A DNA stretch of 64,000 nucleotides from Paenibacillus sp. J31TS4 (lineage in GTDB: Bacteria > Bacillota > Bacilli > Paenibacillales > NBRC-103111), in contig NZ_BOSI01000001.1 of the NCBI RefSeq assembly GCF_018403265.1, positions 682,001 to 746,000 of the forward strand, given 5' to 3'. Position numbers and translations under genes: made by a program. The notes below the pieces were generated by a model. It saw only the letters and a program-made list of their open reading frames with translations. It made no database searches and was not told the origin of the DNA. Numbering within the stretch: position 1 is the stretch's first letter; the number at the start of each line of letters is the position of its first letter. Of the stretch, positions 17,777 through 26,236 are shown piece after piece.

Positions 17777-18955
17777 TCAATCGAACCGAAGCGCATCGAT
17801 CGGCCGCAGCCGGGAGGCCTTGTTCGCGGGATAAATCCCGAATACGATGCCGACCAGCACCGAGAACAGAAAGGCATACAGGCTGATTTTGACCGAGATG
17901 CTGGTCGCCTGACCGGGCTGCAGATAGGGCAGCGCGAGCGACAGGGCGACGCCGAGAACCAGGCCGATCAAGCCCCCGAGACCGCTGATCACGATCGATT
18001 CGAACAGGAATTGCAGCAGAATGTTCCGCCGCTTCGCCCCAATCGACTTGCGGATGCCGATCTCTCTCGTTCGTTCACTCACGGTGACCAGCATGATGTT
18101 CATGATCCCAATGCCGCCGACCACGAGCGAGATGCATGCGACGCTGACCAGCTGGCTCGTCAGCGTGTCGGTTGCCGCCGTCCGTGCCGCGATGAGCTCG
18201 TCCTGGTTAACGAGCATGAACCCGCTCGTCGATTTGAATTTATAGGTCAAATATTGGGTCATCGTCTGCTTGGCTGCGGCGATGTCCTCCTTGCTCGTGG
18301 CCTCGAGATACGTGGTGCGGATATTGCCAAGCTTGAACTGGCGCCTCGCGGTCTCGAGAGGAACGATCACCGAGCCGTCCACGGAGGTTCCGCTCATGTT
18401 GGAGCCTTTCTCCTTCAGCACGCCGATGATCGTGAAGACGATGCCGTCGATGTTCAGTTCCTCCCCGACCGGGTCGGCAGATCCGAAGAACTTCTCCGAC
18501 ACCTTGCTTCCGAGCACCGCCACGTTCTGCCGGAATTCCAAGTCGCTCGCGGACAGGAACCGTCCGGAGGCCAGCTCCGTCTTCGTTATGGCGCGGTACC
18601 GGTCGTTCGTTCCGATGACGGTATAGCTCTCCTGCTCCGTCGCATACTTCACGTTCGATCCCGCCTTGGTCACGGTCGGCGCGATCGTATCGATTTCGGG
18701 CAGCTGCTCGAACTTCATCAGCTCCGCGTAATCGAGCTGGGTCGCGCGGCCGGTGCCCAGAATGTTGACCACTATTGTATTGGCGCCGAGACTTTCGTAC
18801 TGCTTGGCAATTCTCTCCGTGGTCCCTTGCCCGATAGCGACCAACGTAACGACTGAGCCGACGCCTATGATGACGCCGAGCATCGTCAGGAATGTCCGGA
18901 GCGGGCTACCGGTGACGGTGCGCATCGCCATGCGAATCAATTCTGTCAGCTTCAT
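17777..18955 (-). CDS. MacB-like ABC transporter permease (FtsX/MacB_PCD)
   Basis: A 392-residue inner-membrane subunit with one N-terminal membrane helix (LRTFLTMLGVIIGVGSVV), a large extracytoplasmic MacB_PCD domain (about 45-265) and three C-terminal helices of the FtsX domain, including the conserved REIGIRKSIGAKRRNIL segment. ATG at 18955 overlaps the ATPase stop by 4 nt. With the ATPase and adaptor it forms a mechanotransmission-type exporter of the kind used in Gram-positives for peptides or lipophilic compounds. The cargo is unknown. Confidence 0.92.
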   Translation of the reverse strand: MKLTELIRMAMRTVTGSPLRTFLTMLGVIIGVGSVVTLVAIGQGTTERIAKQYESLGANTIVVNILGTGRATQLDYAELMKFEQLPEIDTIAPTVTKAGSNVKYATEQESYTVIGTNDRYRAITKTELASGRFLSASDLEFRQNVAVLGSKVSEKFFGSADPVGEELNIDGIVFTIIGVLKEKGSNMSGTSVDGSVIVPLETARRQFKLGNIRTTYLEATSKEDIAAAKQTMTQYLTYKFKSTSGFMLVNQDELIAARTAATDTLTSQLVSVACISLVVGGIGIMNIMLVTVSERTREIGIRKSIGAKRRNILLQFLFESIVISGLGGLIGLVLGVALSLALPYLQPGQATSISVKISLYAFLFSVLVGIVFGIYPANKASRLRPIDALRFD

Positions 18956-19674
18956 CCTGCAACCTCCTGCCGGCTCGGTTCGGCGGGTAGAGGCGCCAGC
19001 CGCTTGTCATCTACGATTTGACCGTCTCGAATGGAGACAACCCGTCTGGCGCTCTCGGCGATATGGGCATCGTGCGTGATCAGCACGATCGTATTCCCCT
19101 GTTCGTTCAGCTGGATCATGAGCTCAAGCACCTCAGCGCCGGTTCGCGAGTCGAGTGCGCCCGTCGGCTCGTCCGCGAGCAAGAGGGACGGCTGCATGGC
19201 GAGCGCCCGCGCGATCGCCACCCGCTGCTGCTGCCCGCCGGACAGCTCGCTCGGCTTGTGGTGCCCGCGGCCCTCCATCCCGAGCAAGCCGAGCATTCTT
19301 AGCGCCCGCTCTCTGCGCTCCTTGCGCGGCACCCCGGAATAGACAAGCGGAAGCTCGACATTCTCGATGGCGTTCAGCTTCGGCAGCAGGTTGAATTGCT
19401 GGAAGATGAAGCCAATCTTCGTATTCCGAAGCTCGGCCAGCCGGTTGTCGGACATTTTCTCAGTAGCGACACCCTCAAGCACATACGAGCCCGAGGTCGG
19501 CACATCGAGGAGGCCGATCGTGTTCATCAACGTGGATTTTCCCGAACCGCTCGGTCCGATGATGGCGACAAAGTCGCCCTGCTCGACCGACAGCGATACA
19601 TTTTTCAAGATTTGGAGCTCCTCGGAGCCCCTGCGGTAGGACTTTACAATATTTTTCAGTTCGATCATGGGCAT
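18952..19674 (-). CDS. MacB/LolD-like ABC transporter ATP-binding protein
   Basis: The 240-residue ATPase has Walker A (GPSGSGKST), Q-loop (FIFQQFNLLPKL), signature LSGGQQQR, Walker B (LLLADEPTGALD) and switch His (ITHD), the LolD/MacB pattern. ATG at 19674 (MPMIELKNIV) is preceded by AGAGG 6 nt upstream; a longer in-frame reading up to 19824 would overlap the adaptor's Gly-rich tail and is not credible. It lies 25 nt after the adaptor gene and overlaps the permease by 4 nt. Confidence 0.93.
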   Translation of the reverse strand: MPMIELKNIVKSYRRGSEELQILKNVSLSVEQGDFVAIIGPSGSGKSTLMNTIGLLDVPTSGSYVLEGVATEKMSDNRLAELRNTKIGFIFQQFNLLPKLNAIENVELPLVYSGVPRKERRERALRMLGLLGMEGRGHHKPSELSGGQQQRVAIARALAMQPSLLLADEPTGALDSRTGAEVLELMIQLNEQGNTIVLITHDAHIAESARRVVSIRDGQIVDDKRLAPLPAEPSRQEVAG

Positions 19675-19699
19675 GACGAGCCTCTCTCCTTCCGTCCGC

Positions 19700-21457
19700 C
19701 TATTGCCTGCCGCCGGGATTGGCGCCGCCGCCCTGGCCGCCTTGACCGCCTTGGCCACCCTGACCGCCTCCGCCCTGGAAGCCTCCCGTCGGTCCTCCTT
19801 GACCGCCGGCCCGGTCCGCGCCACCTGCAGGTATCATTTGACCGCCTTGACCGCCTTGGCCCCCCTGGAACTGCTGGCGCATCTGGTTGGCGTCCTGCTG
19901 GTTCATCTTCTGCGAACGCTGGATCACCGGTACGACGACCTCTTCCCCTTCTTTCAGGCCTTCCGTGATCTCGATCTGCGTCTTGTCCTTGATGCCGATC
20001 TTGATCTCCCGCTTCTCCGTCGTGCCGTCCGGCAGCTTGACGGTCACCATTCGCTTGCCCTGCTGGGTCTGGATCGCTTCCGTCGGCAGCACCAGAATGT
20101 CCCGCTTGTCCTGAATGAGAATCTGGCCCGTGGCGGTCATTCCGTACCGGAGGTCCTTGGTGTCGCTGACCAGCAGCACGACGTCGAAGAACGTGACGCC
20201 GTTCGTCGTGGTCCCGACCGTGGAGACCTGGCTGACGACGGCCTGGAATATCCGTCCCGGCAGGGAATCGACCCGGACCTCCGCCTTAAGGCCGGTTTTG
20301 ATGCTGGGCAGGTCGAGCTCGTCCACCTGAATCGGCAGCTGCATCTTGTCGGTCGCGGCTACCGCGCCAAACTGGACGCCGTTCGCCACCTTCGCCCCAA
20401 CCGGATAGCTGGCGAGAATATTCGTCCTCTTGTTGACGAAGTCGGTGGAGAAGACGCCGTCGATGGGAGCGGTTACCGTAAGCGCGTTCACTTTTTCCTG
20501 CAGTTCGTCGACGGTCACCTGCTGCTCCTCGTAGCTGATCCGCTTGCTCTCGAGGTTATCCTTGAGCGAATTGTTCACGATCGCGGCGATCGGCTCGCCT
20601 TCCTTCACCATCTCCCCATTTTTGAAGGGCAGCGACTGAATCGTCCCGCTCACTCCAGCCATGACGGAGACGACCTTGGAATATTGCAGCGTCCCTCCAG
20701 AACGAGACTCGCTGACGCGGCCGCTCAGCGGGAAACTGCCCTTCGTGATGACGATGCCGGCTTCGAGCGTCGATTCGCTGCCTACCGCAATCTCGACATC
20801 TACGAGCTTGCCGCCTTTCGCATCGGCCTTGGGCGTTGTACCCACCGCCTTGACGGTTCCCGTCTTCGTAAGCAGGAAGCCTTCCGGCGTCAGATCGATC
20901 GTGTCCCCCTGCTTCAGCTGAACCGCGTCCTCAAGCGGGAACGTCAGCGTGACGCCCAGTGAGCTCGGATCGGCGATCGTGGCGATCTTGCTCGCCTCGT
21001 TCACGTTGGAGCCGACGTCCAGATTGTTCGCATACGTGAGCTTGCCCGAGAGGGGTGCCGTCTTGTTGAGTGAATTCATTTGCGTTTGCAGGTCGTTCGC
21101 TTCCTTGGCCAGCTTGTCGAGCGTGGTTTTCGCCTTCTCAAGACTCGTCTCCAAGGTGGCGTTCGACAGCTGAAAGAGCACATCGCCCTTCTTGACGCTT
21201 GTATTGCGTGACAAATTCATCACCTTGACGGTGCCTTCGCTCGGCGCGACGATCATCTGGGAATCGGTCGCCTCCAGCTGCGATGTCCCCGATACCGAGG
21301 ATCGGATGCTGCCCTTCTTGACCGTGGCCAGCACCTCCGCCGGCGCCTGTTCCGCCGCCTTGGTCTTGCCGACGGACAGGTAGAAGGCGGTGCCGCCTCC
21401 GCAAACCACGACGGCCGCCAGTCCCGTGAGAACCCATCTGCTTTTCCACCAACCCAT
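19700..21457 (-). CDS. Efflux periplasmic-adaptor-type subunit (HlyD/MacA family) with Gly/Gln-rich tail
   Basis: This is the membrane-fusion/adaptor partner of the ABC exporter. The 585-residue protein has an N-terminal membrane anchor (about 8-28), barrel-sandwich lipoyl halves (IVAPSEGTVKVMNL and LTVTAPIDGVFS), coiled-coil segments (about 95-130 and 290-325), a beta-barrel and a MacA-like C-terminal domain. The last 60 residues are almost only Gly, Gln, Ala and Pro with repeats of GGQ. ATG at 21457 is preceded by GGGGAGAGAG; the ATG at 21496 is too far upstream and nonhomologous. First gene of the operon, behind the kinase terminator and a second hairpin. Confidence 0.88.
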   Translation of the reverse strand: MGWWKSRWVLTGLAAVVVCGGGTAFYLSVGKTKAAEQAPAEVLATVKKGSIRSSVSGTSQLEATDSQMIVAPSEGTVKVMNLSRNTSVKKGDVLFQLSNATLETSLEKAKTTLDKLAKEANDLQTQMNSLNKTAPLSGKLTYANNLDVGSNVNEASKIATIADPSSLGVTLTFPLEDAVQLKQGDTIDLTPEGFLLTKTGTVKAVGTTPKADAKGGKLVDVEIAVGSESTLEAGIVITKGSFPLSGRVSESRSGGTLQYSKVVSVMAGVSGTIQSLPFKNGEMVKEGEPIAAIVNNSLKDNLESKRISYEEQQVTVDELQEKVNALTVTAPIDGVFSTDFVNKRTNILASYPVGAKVANGVQFGAVAATDKMQLPIQVDELDLPSIKTGLKAEVRVDSLPGRIFQAVVSQVSTVGTTTNGVTFFDVVLLVSDTKDLRYGMTATGQILIQDKRDILVLPTEAIQTQQGKRMVTVKLPDGTTEKREIKIGIKDKTQIEITEGLKEGEEVVVPVIQRSQKMNQQDANQMRQQFQGGQGGQGGQMIPAGGADRAGGQGGPTGGFQGGGGQGGQGGQGGQGGGANPGGRQ

Positions 21458-21481
21458 TGCTCTCTCCCCTTCTTCGCTACT

Positions 21482-21520
21482 GGCCCGGAGGTGCACTCGG
21501 CACGCGGCGAACCTCCGGGC
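21482..21520 (-). other. Second strong hairpin in the adaptor leader
   Basis: GCCCGGAGGT and ACCTCCGGGC form a perfect 10 bp inverted repeat around an 18-19 nt spacer, directly after the T-run of the kinase terminator and about 25 nt before the adaptor start. It has no T-tract of its own. It could be an operator or an RNA element that controls the exporter operon, or block residual readthrough; the function is inference. Confidence 0.5.
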
Positions 21521-21521
21521 A

Positions 21522-21551
21522 AAAAAAAGATCCTGTCTAGACAGACAGGAT
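21522..21551 (-). terminator. Terminator of the DUF309/response regulator/kinase operon
   Basis: On the reverse strand ATCCTGTC and GACAGGAT form an 8 bp stem with a 6 nt loop followed by C and eight T. It starts about 70 nt after the histidine kinase stop codon, so the exporter operon downstream needs its own promoter or regulated readthrough. Confidence 0.92.
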
Positions 21552-21622
21552 ACCGGGCAAACGTGATCAAACTATGCGATAAGTGTAAAAGATGTGTGAA
21601 ATTTTGCCAGTTCCGGCCGCCA

Positions 21623-23101
21623 CTACGAGGCGTTCCGCGTCTGCTCGCGTTCCCGATACAGCGGGAAGCGTATCGTAAAGGAAGTGCCTTCGCCCACCCG
21701 GCTGTCCACCGCAATCGTCCCGGACATGCCGAGCACGAGGTGCCGCACTATGGTCAGCCCTAGCCCGGTTCCCTCCGTTCCGTGTCCCCGCGACGGATCC
21801 GCCTTGTAGAAGCGATCCCAGATCCGGCTCAGCTCCTCCGGCGTCATGCCGATCCCTTCGTCCGCCACCTGAAGCGTGACGGCATCCGCCGCCATGCCTA
21901 CCCGCACCGTAATACGCTGGCCGGCCGGCGTGAACTGCATGGCGTTGTACAGCAGGTTGTTCACGATTTGGGCGTACCGGTCGGGATCGAGGCGCGCGAC
22001 CAGCTTTTCTTCCCGGCCGTCCTCGTCCTCAGGAAGCCACACCTCGAGCCGCACTCCTTTCTCGAGCATGGACGGTGCAAGCACGTCGACCGTCTGCTTC
22101 GTCAGCCGGACCACGTCGACCGGACGGATGTGAAAGCTAGCCGAGCTGTTCTGAATTTTGGCCAGATCAAGCAGCTCGCTCACCAGCCGCTGAAGCCGCT
22201 GCACCTCCTGATCGCAGATCTTGAGGTAATGCGGCAGCTTGTGGTCGGGGATGACCTTGTCGTTCATTGCGAGGATCAGGCCGCGCAGCGTGGTAAGCGG
22301 AGAGCGCAGCTCGTGGGACACGTTCGCGAGGAATTCCTGCCGCGTATCCTCCCACTGCTGCAGCTGCTCGACCATGAAGTTAAAGCTCCTCGCGAGCTGA
22401 CCGATCTCATCGTCGGTCTTCCCTTCCACCCGGATGGTGAAGTCGCCCTCCGCGAGCGCGAGCGCCGCCTGATTCATCTGCTGCAGCGGGCCCGCGAGCT
22501 TGCGGGACAACGTGAACAGGATCAGGCCGACCGCCGCCAGGCTGAACAGGAGGGGCACCCATATGTTCCAGCGGACAGCTGCGATCAAGGAGGAGATATC
22601 GTTCACCGGCGTCAGCAGGAAGAACACCGCGCCCCCCTCCCCGTCCGGCTTCTCCGGCATAAAGTAGACGAGGTAGTTCTCGACGAAGCGGCCGTCCGGC
22701 GAGCGCAGCTGGCTGATCGTGTAGCCGGTCCCGCCCTTCGCCGCCTGGTGGAAGCCCTCGGCGAATTCCGGCGAGAGCGGCCGGCCCTCTCTCTCGGGCT
22801 CGGTGCCGTATTGGATCGATCCGTTCGGCCCGACGATCCACACCTGGCCGTTGAAGCTGCGGGCGATGAGACGGATGCCGAAGCGGAGCTCCCGGCTGTA
22901 CAGCGAGCCCTCGTTATAGCTGCGGAGCATCTGCCGGAGCTCCTCAGACCGGTCGAGCAGCAGCTCTTTTTTATCCTTATAGAAAAGATCGGAGAAGTAG
23001 GAATTCCAGAACAAAGCCAGACCGACGAAAAACAGGATGCAGGTGGCCAGAAACGACAGAAACAGCTTCAGGTAGAGGCTTTGGCGGAAGCGGTTAAGCA
23101 T
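21623..23101 (-). CDS. Membrane sensor histidine kinase (HAMP-HisKA-HATPase)
   Basis: The 492-residue kinase has two membrane segments (about 12-31 and 178-198) flanking an extracellular sensor of about 145 residues, a HAMP domain, a HisKA domain with the phospho-acceptor His in NVSHELRSPL, and HATPase N, G1 and G2 boxes (NNLLYNAMQF, DEGIGM, GTGLGL). Its ATG at 23101 overlaps the response regulator stop by 8 nt, so the two are translated together. Cell-envelope stress or a compound exported by the neighbouring MacAB-like pump are plausible signals, by context only. Confidence 0.93.
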   Translation of the reverse strand: MLNRFRQSLYLKLFLSFLATCILFFVGLALFWNSYFSDLFYKDKKELLLDRSEELRQMLRSYNEGSLYSRELRFGIRLIARSFNGQVWIVGPNGSIQYGTEPEREGRPLSPEFAEGFHQAAKGGTGYTISQLRSPDGRFVENYLVYFMPEKPDGEGGAVFFLLTPVNDISSLIAAVRWNIWVPLLFSLAAVGLILFTLSRKLAGPLQQMNQAALALAEGDFTIRVEGKTDDEIGQLARSFNFMVEQLQQWEDTRQEFLANVSHELRSPLTTLRGLILAMNDKVIPDHKLPHYLKICDQEVQRLQRLVSELLDLAKIQNSSASFHIRPVDVVRLTKQTVDVLAPSMLEKGVRLEVWLPEDEDGREEKLVARLDPDRYAQIVNNLLYNAMQFTPAGQRITVRVGMAADAVTLQVADEGIGMTPEELSRIWDRFYKADPSRGHGTEGTGLGLTIVRHLVLGMSGTIAVDSRVGEGTSFTIRFPLYREREQTRNAS

Positions 23102-23825
23102 GCGTCACCTCGAACGAATACCCGATTCCCCAGAGCGTCTGGATCGACCAGTTCGGATAAACGCCCAGCTTCTTGCGGATGTTCTTCACATGCGCGTCGA
23201 CCGTGCGGGTCCCGCCGGCAAAATCGTAATTCCATACGTGCACGAGCAGGTCGTCGCGCGTGAAGACCCGGCCGGGCGAGCTGGCCATGAAGTAGAGCAG
23301 CTCGATCTCCTTGGGCGTGAGATCCGCCTTGATCCCGCCGGCCACCACCCTGTAGCGGTCGAGATCGATCCACAGCGTGCCGAAATCGAGCACCCGGTGC
23401 CCGGCTGCCGCGGCTGCCGTCTCTCTGACAGCCGGCTGCGGCCGGGGAGCGGCACGGCGCAGCACCGCCTTAATCCTGGCGACGAGCTCATTCGGATCGA
23501 ACGGCTTGACGATGTAATCGTCGACGCCGAGATTAAAGCCGCGCAGCTTGTCGATGGGCTCGTCTTTAGCCGTCAGCAGGATGATCGGAATGTCCGCCAC
23601 CTCTCCGCCCTCCTGGCGGATGAGCCGACACAGCTCGAAGCCGGAGATGTCCGGCAGCATGACGTCCAGCAGGACCAGCCCCGGCGGGTCCACGCGCAGC
23701 TGGTCGAGCAGGCCGTGCCCGTTCGGACGGAGCACCGGCTCATAACCGGCGTGCTCCAGGTAGAGCCGAATCACCTCCCGGATATTCGGCTCGTCGTCGA
23801 CGATCAGCACTTTGTTCGCATTCAT
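23094..23825 (-). CDS. OmpR/PhoB-family response regulator
   Basis: The 243-residue regulator has a receiver domain with the acidic pocket (VDDE), phospho-acceptor D54 in LLDVMLP, and the conserved Lys in DYIVKPF. A flexible Ala/Pro-rich linker leads to a winged-helix DNA-binding domain (about 145-240). ATG at 23825 overlaps the DUF309 stop as ATGA. It is the cytosolic partner of the overlapping histidine kinase. Confidence 0.95.
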   Translation of the reverse strand: MNANKVLIVDDEPNIREVIRLYLEHAGYEPVLRPNGHGLLDQLRVDPPGLVLLDVMLPDISGFELCRLIRQEGGEVADIPIILLTAKDEPIDKLRGFNLGVDDYIVKPFDPNELVARIKAVLRRAAPRPQPAVRETAAAAAGHRVLDFGTLWIDLDRYRVVAGGIKADLTPKEIELLYFMASSPGRVFTRDDLLVHVWNYDFAGGTRTVDAHVKNIRKKLGVYPNWSIQTLWGIGYSFEVTHA

Positions 23826-24385
23826 TCGCTCCGCCCTCCCTTCTGCCGCAGCCTCGCCTGCTCGCGCAGCAGCCGCTGCCGCTCACGCTCGCGGATGACC
23901 TCGGAGCGGTCCCGCAGCTTGTGCTTGTGCAGCAGCCAGTTAGCGGCGGGATCGCTCGGTTTGCCCCAGCCGCTTCCGGCATCCGGCAGCGCGGCGAGAC
24001 AAGCCTGGAGCAGCCGCTCATCGGTGATAGGCAGATCGAGATCGCGGAACGTCCGCTCCCCGCCCGCGCCCGCAGCCTCTAGGCTCGACAGCCGTTCGCG
24101 AAGCCGTGCAAGCAGCTCCTCGCCCGCCAGCCCCAGCTCGGCGAGAGGCTCCCGCTCGAGGTGCCGGAGCGCGCCGGCCGTCATCTTGCGGGCGCCTGCC
24201 AGATTGCCCCGGCGCTCGTGGTACTGGCCGACCGCCAGCTGGATCAGCCCGAGCCAGGCGCCCCGGTACGGGCTCCCCGGCTCGCTCTTCCAATGCTCCT
24301 CCATGATCTCGTGGCACTCGAAATAATCTCGCTCCGCATGATAGGCTACCAAATACTCGACGTATGCTTTTGGATACTTGTCCAT
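23822..24385 (-). CDS. DUF309 domain protein
   Basis: The 187-residue protein carries the DUF309 signature near its N terminus (FECHEIMEEHWK), a helical metal-dependent-hydrolase-like motif whose function is unknown; other family members stand alone or near unrelated genes. A long charged, Arg-rich helix forms the C terminus. ATG at 24385 follows GGGGAGAATGG; a longer reading to 24421 is in frame but lacks a site. It is the first gene of the two-component operon and overlaps the response regulator by 4 nt, so it may take part in that signalling path. Confidence 0.85.
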   Translation of the reverse strand: MDKYPKAYVEYLVAYHAERDYFECHEIMEEHWKSEPGSPYRGAWLGLIQLAVGQYHERRGNLAGARKMTAGALRHLEREPLAELGLAGEELLARLRERLSSLEAAGAGGERTFRDLDLPITDERLLQACLAALPDAGSGWGKPSDPAANWLLHKHKLRDRSEVIRERERQRLLREQARLRQKGGRSE

Positions 24386-24521
24386 CCATTCTCCCCGTCC
24401 CGAAAAAAGTTCTGCCAACATTTTAGCAAATCGGCATAAAAACTGAAACCAATGTCGAGGTTATACGTATCTAGTAGAGCAGAACTATACCACCTACCCT
24501 ATTTATTACAGGAGGAATGAC

Positions 24522-24992
24522 ATGAAACTGAAAAAAATGATCCTGGTTATGCTATCCGCTTTCGTCTTCGTTGCAGCGGCCGGTATCGGTCCGTCCGTGG
24601 TCGACGCGAAGCCGAGGGGGGGAAGTTATAAGTCGAATTCGGGCTCGTTCAAGGCCCCGTCCAACAGCACGAATCAGTCGTCCACGAACGGGGCGACGAA
24701 GAAAGCCGACCCGTCCACCACGAAAAGCACGAACGGGACGGCCGCGAATACGGCGTCCAAGCCCGGCCTCTTCGGCGGCGGCGGCTTCATGAAGGGCATG
24801 CTGTTCGGCGGTCTGGCCGGCATGCTGCTCGGCGGCATGTTCGGCACCGGGTTCTTCGGCAGCATGATGGGCCTGCTCGTCAACCTGATCGCCATCTATC
24901 TCATCATCATGGCCGTTGTCATGGTCGTGCGCTACTTCCGCCGCAAGAAGGACAACGATCGCGATGAGAAAAGGACACAGTTTGACAGATGA
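24522..24992 (+). CDS. Small secreted/membrane protein with Gly-rich hydrophobic region
   Basis: A 156-residue protein with a signal peptide (about 1-29, ending VVDAKPRGG), a Ser/Thr/Asn-rich low-complexity spacer (about 35-80), a Gly/Met/Phe-rich hydrophobic stretch (GGLAGMLLGGMFGTGFFG) and a membrane helix (about 118-140) with a charged RRKK tail. The layout resembles the N-terminal part of Tim44-like membrane proteins. ATG at 24522 is preceded by AGGAGGAATGAC. Its stop overlaps the next gene as ATGA. Function unknown. Confidence 0.75.
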   Translation: MKLKKMILVMLSAFVFVAAAGIGPSVVDAKPRGGSYKSNSGSFKAPSNSTNQSSTNGATKKADPSTTKSTNGTAANTASKPGLFGGGGFMKGMLFGGLAGMLLGGMFGTGFFGSMMGLLVNLIAIYLIIMAVVMVVRYFRRKKDNDRDEKRTQFDR

Positions 24993-25270
24993 CGCTGAAC
25001 GAACAAGAGATTATGAACGCGATCTGCCTGCATATCGCGGAACGCAAGCAAATCCAGCCGTCGCAGGTGCAGGTTCAGCTCATGTGGGACGAGGATCTTG
25101 GTTTCTCCGCCGAGGTGATCGCGGAGGGGCGCAGCCAGTACCTCATCGAAGCGAACATGAAGGAAGCGATTGAGCGCTACATGCTGAACCAGCACGGGCG
25201 CCGCGTCTTCCGCAGCCAGATTGAGCTGGACGTAGAGGACGAGATGTTCGCCGTCATCCACGAGGAGTAG
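24989..25270 (+). CDS. DUF2653 family protein (YxcD-like)
   Basis: A 93-residue acidic cytosolic protein matching the YxcD/DUF2653 pattern: N-terminal helix MTLNEQEIMNAICLHIA, then WDEDLGFSAEV and a C-terminal helix with RYMLNQHGRRVF. ATG at 24989 overlaps the preceding stop by 4 nt, so it is cotranslated with the Gly-rich membrane protein. No biochemical role is known. Confidence 0.85.
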   Translation: MTLNEQEIMNAICLHIAERKQIQPSQVQVQLMWDEDLGFSAEVIAEGRSQYLIEANMKEAIERYMLNQHGRRVFRSQIELDVEDEMFAVIHEE

Positions 25271-25293
25271 TGCGAGGCGCCATTCTTTTAACC

Positions 25294-25331
25294 AGAAGAG
25301 GCAGACCCTAGGTCTGCCTCTTCTTTGTTTG
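25294..25331 (+). terminator. Terminator after yxcD-like gene
   Basis: AGAAGAGGCAGACC and GGTCTGCCTCTTCT form a perfect 14 bp stem with a CTA loop, followed by TTGTTTG. It overlaps the stop codon (25308-25310) of a short reverse-strand ORF that follows the TauE gene. Confidence 0.88.
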
Positions 25332-25445
25332 TTCCGCATCCATTAAGCGATACGTCGGCTTGGGCATCCCGATGCACGTCTTGGCCTGAAAGTGTTGCAG
25401 CACCCACTGACCGGGATTGCCTCCAAAACACCGCCAGGACACCAT
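25308..25445 (-). CDS. Possible 45-residue protein translationally coupled to TauE
   Basis: The TauE stop and an ATG overlap as TAATG (ATG at 25445), opening a 45-codon frame that ends at TAG 25308-25310. The product has two Cys, several aromatic residues, and a charged QTKKRQT end; no family recognised. No clear ribosome site precedes it, so translation would depend on coupling. The coupled start is the main support; conservation is needed to decide. Confidence 0.35.
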   Translation of the reverse strand: MVSWRCFGGNPGQWVLQHFQAKTCIGMPKPTYRLMDAEQTKKRQT

Positions 25446-26236
25446 TACAGAATCGACGCCCAAGTCTTGACGGCGGTGAGCGCGATCAGAACGACCAGGC
25501 CGTAGCGCAAATACTTGACGTTCAGCTTGGAGCTGACGGCCGAGCCGATCGGCGCTCCAATCAGGCTGCCTATGACGGTGAACAGGATAGGAAGGATGGG
25601 GAGAGTGCCCGTCGTCAGCTTCCCGATCACGCCGCCGATCGAGGAGAGGAAGACAATCGCCAGAGAAGAAGCGATCGTCACCCTCGTCGGAATTTTTAAT
25701 ATCGTAAGCATGATGGGAATAAGGATGAACGCTCCGCCCGCCCCAACGATTCCGGATACGATCCCGACCAGAAAAGCCGAGACGGCGGCGATCGTCCGGT
25801 TGAACGAAACGTCCCCCTCCGCATGCCGGCTCCCCCGGTTCGGAATGAGCATCAGAATGACGGCAACAATAGCAAGGACGCCATAGATCAGATTGATGAC
25901 GCCGCTGTCCAGAAATCGCGAGCCGAACCCGCCGAGCAAGCTGCCGAGCAGGATGCTGATTCCCATAACGAGCACAAGAGGTTTGTTCACCACCGCTCCC
26001 TGCCCTCTCCTCTGCTTGCGGCGGAATGCGAGCACCCCGGCCAGCGAGGCGAAGAAGACCTGGAACATGCTGATGGACGATACCTGCTGCGCCGAAAAAT
26101 CGGCTACGCCCGCAGCCGATGGAACAAACAGCAGCAGCGGGTAGTTGATGATGGCGCCTCCGATGCCGAGCAGTCCCGAGAAGAAGGATCCGATCAGTCC
26201 CAGCGCAGTCATGACGACCGCGAGCAAGAAGTCCAT
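25445..26236 (-). CDS. TauE/SafE family sulfite/organosulfur exporter
   Basis: The 263-residue protein has about eight membrane helices in two halves, each beginning with a Gly-rich loop (GLLGIGGAIINYPLLL and VGIVSGIVGAGGAFILIP), which is the TauE/SafE repeat. Such proteins move sulfite, thiosulfate or sulfonates and are often encoded with CstR-regulated sulfide detoxification genes. ATG at 26236 follows GGAGGGAGGAGATAG. The two sulfur-transfer genes lie about 400 nt upstream on the same strand, separated by the short Zn-ribbon gene on the opposite strand. Confidence 0.88.
   Translation of the reverse strand: MDFLLAVVMTALGLIGSFFSGLLGIGGAIINYPLLLFVPSAAGVADFSAQQVSSISMFQVFFASLAGVLAFRRKQRRGQGAVVNKPLVLVMGISILLGSLLGGFGSRFLDSGVINLIYGVLAIVAVILMLIPNRGSRHAEGDVSFNRTIAAVSAFLVGIVSGIVGAGGAFILIPIMLTILKIPTRVTIASSLAIVFLSSIGGVIGKLTTGTLPILPILFTVIGSLIGAPIGSAVSSKLNVKYLRYGLVVLIALTAVKTWASIL

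Noticed and set aside
19667-20962. 431-codon plus-strand ORF
   Set aside because: Shadow of the adaptor and ATPase genes; no ribosome site.
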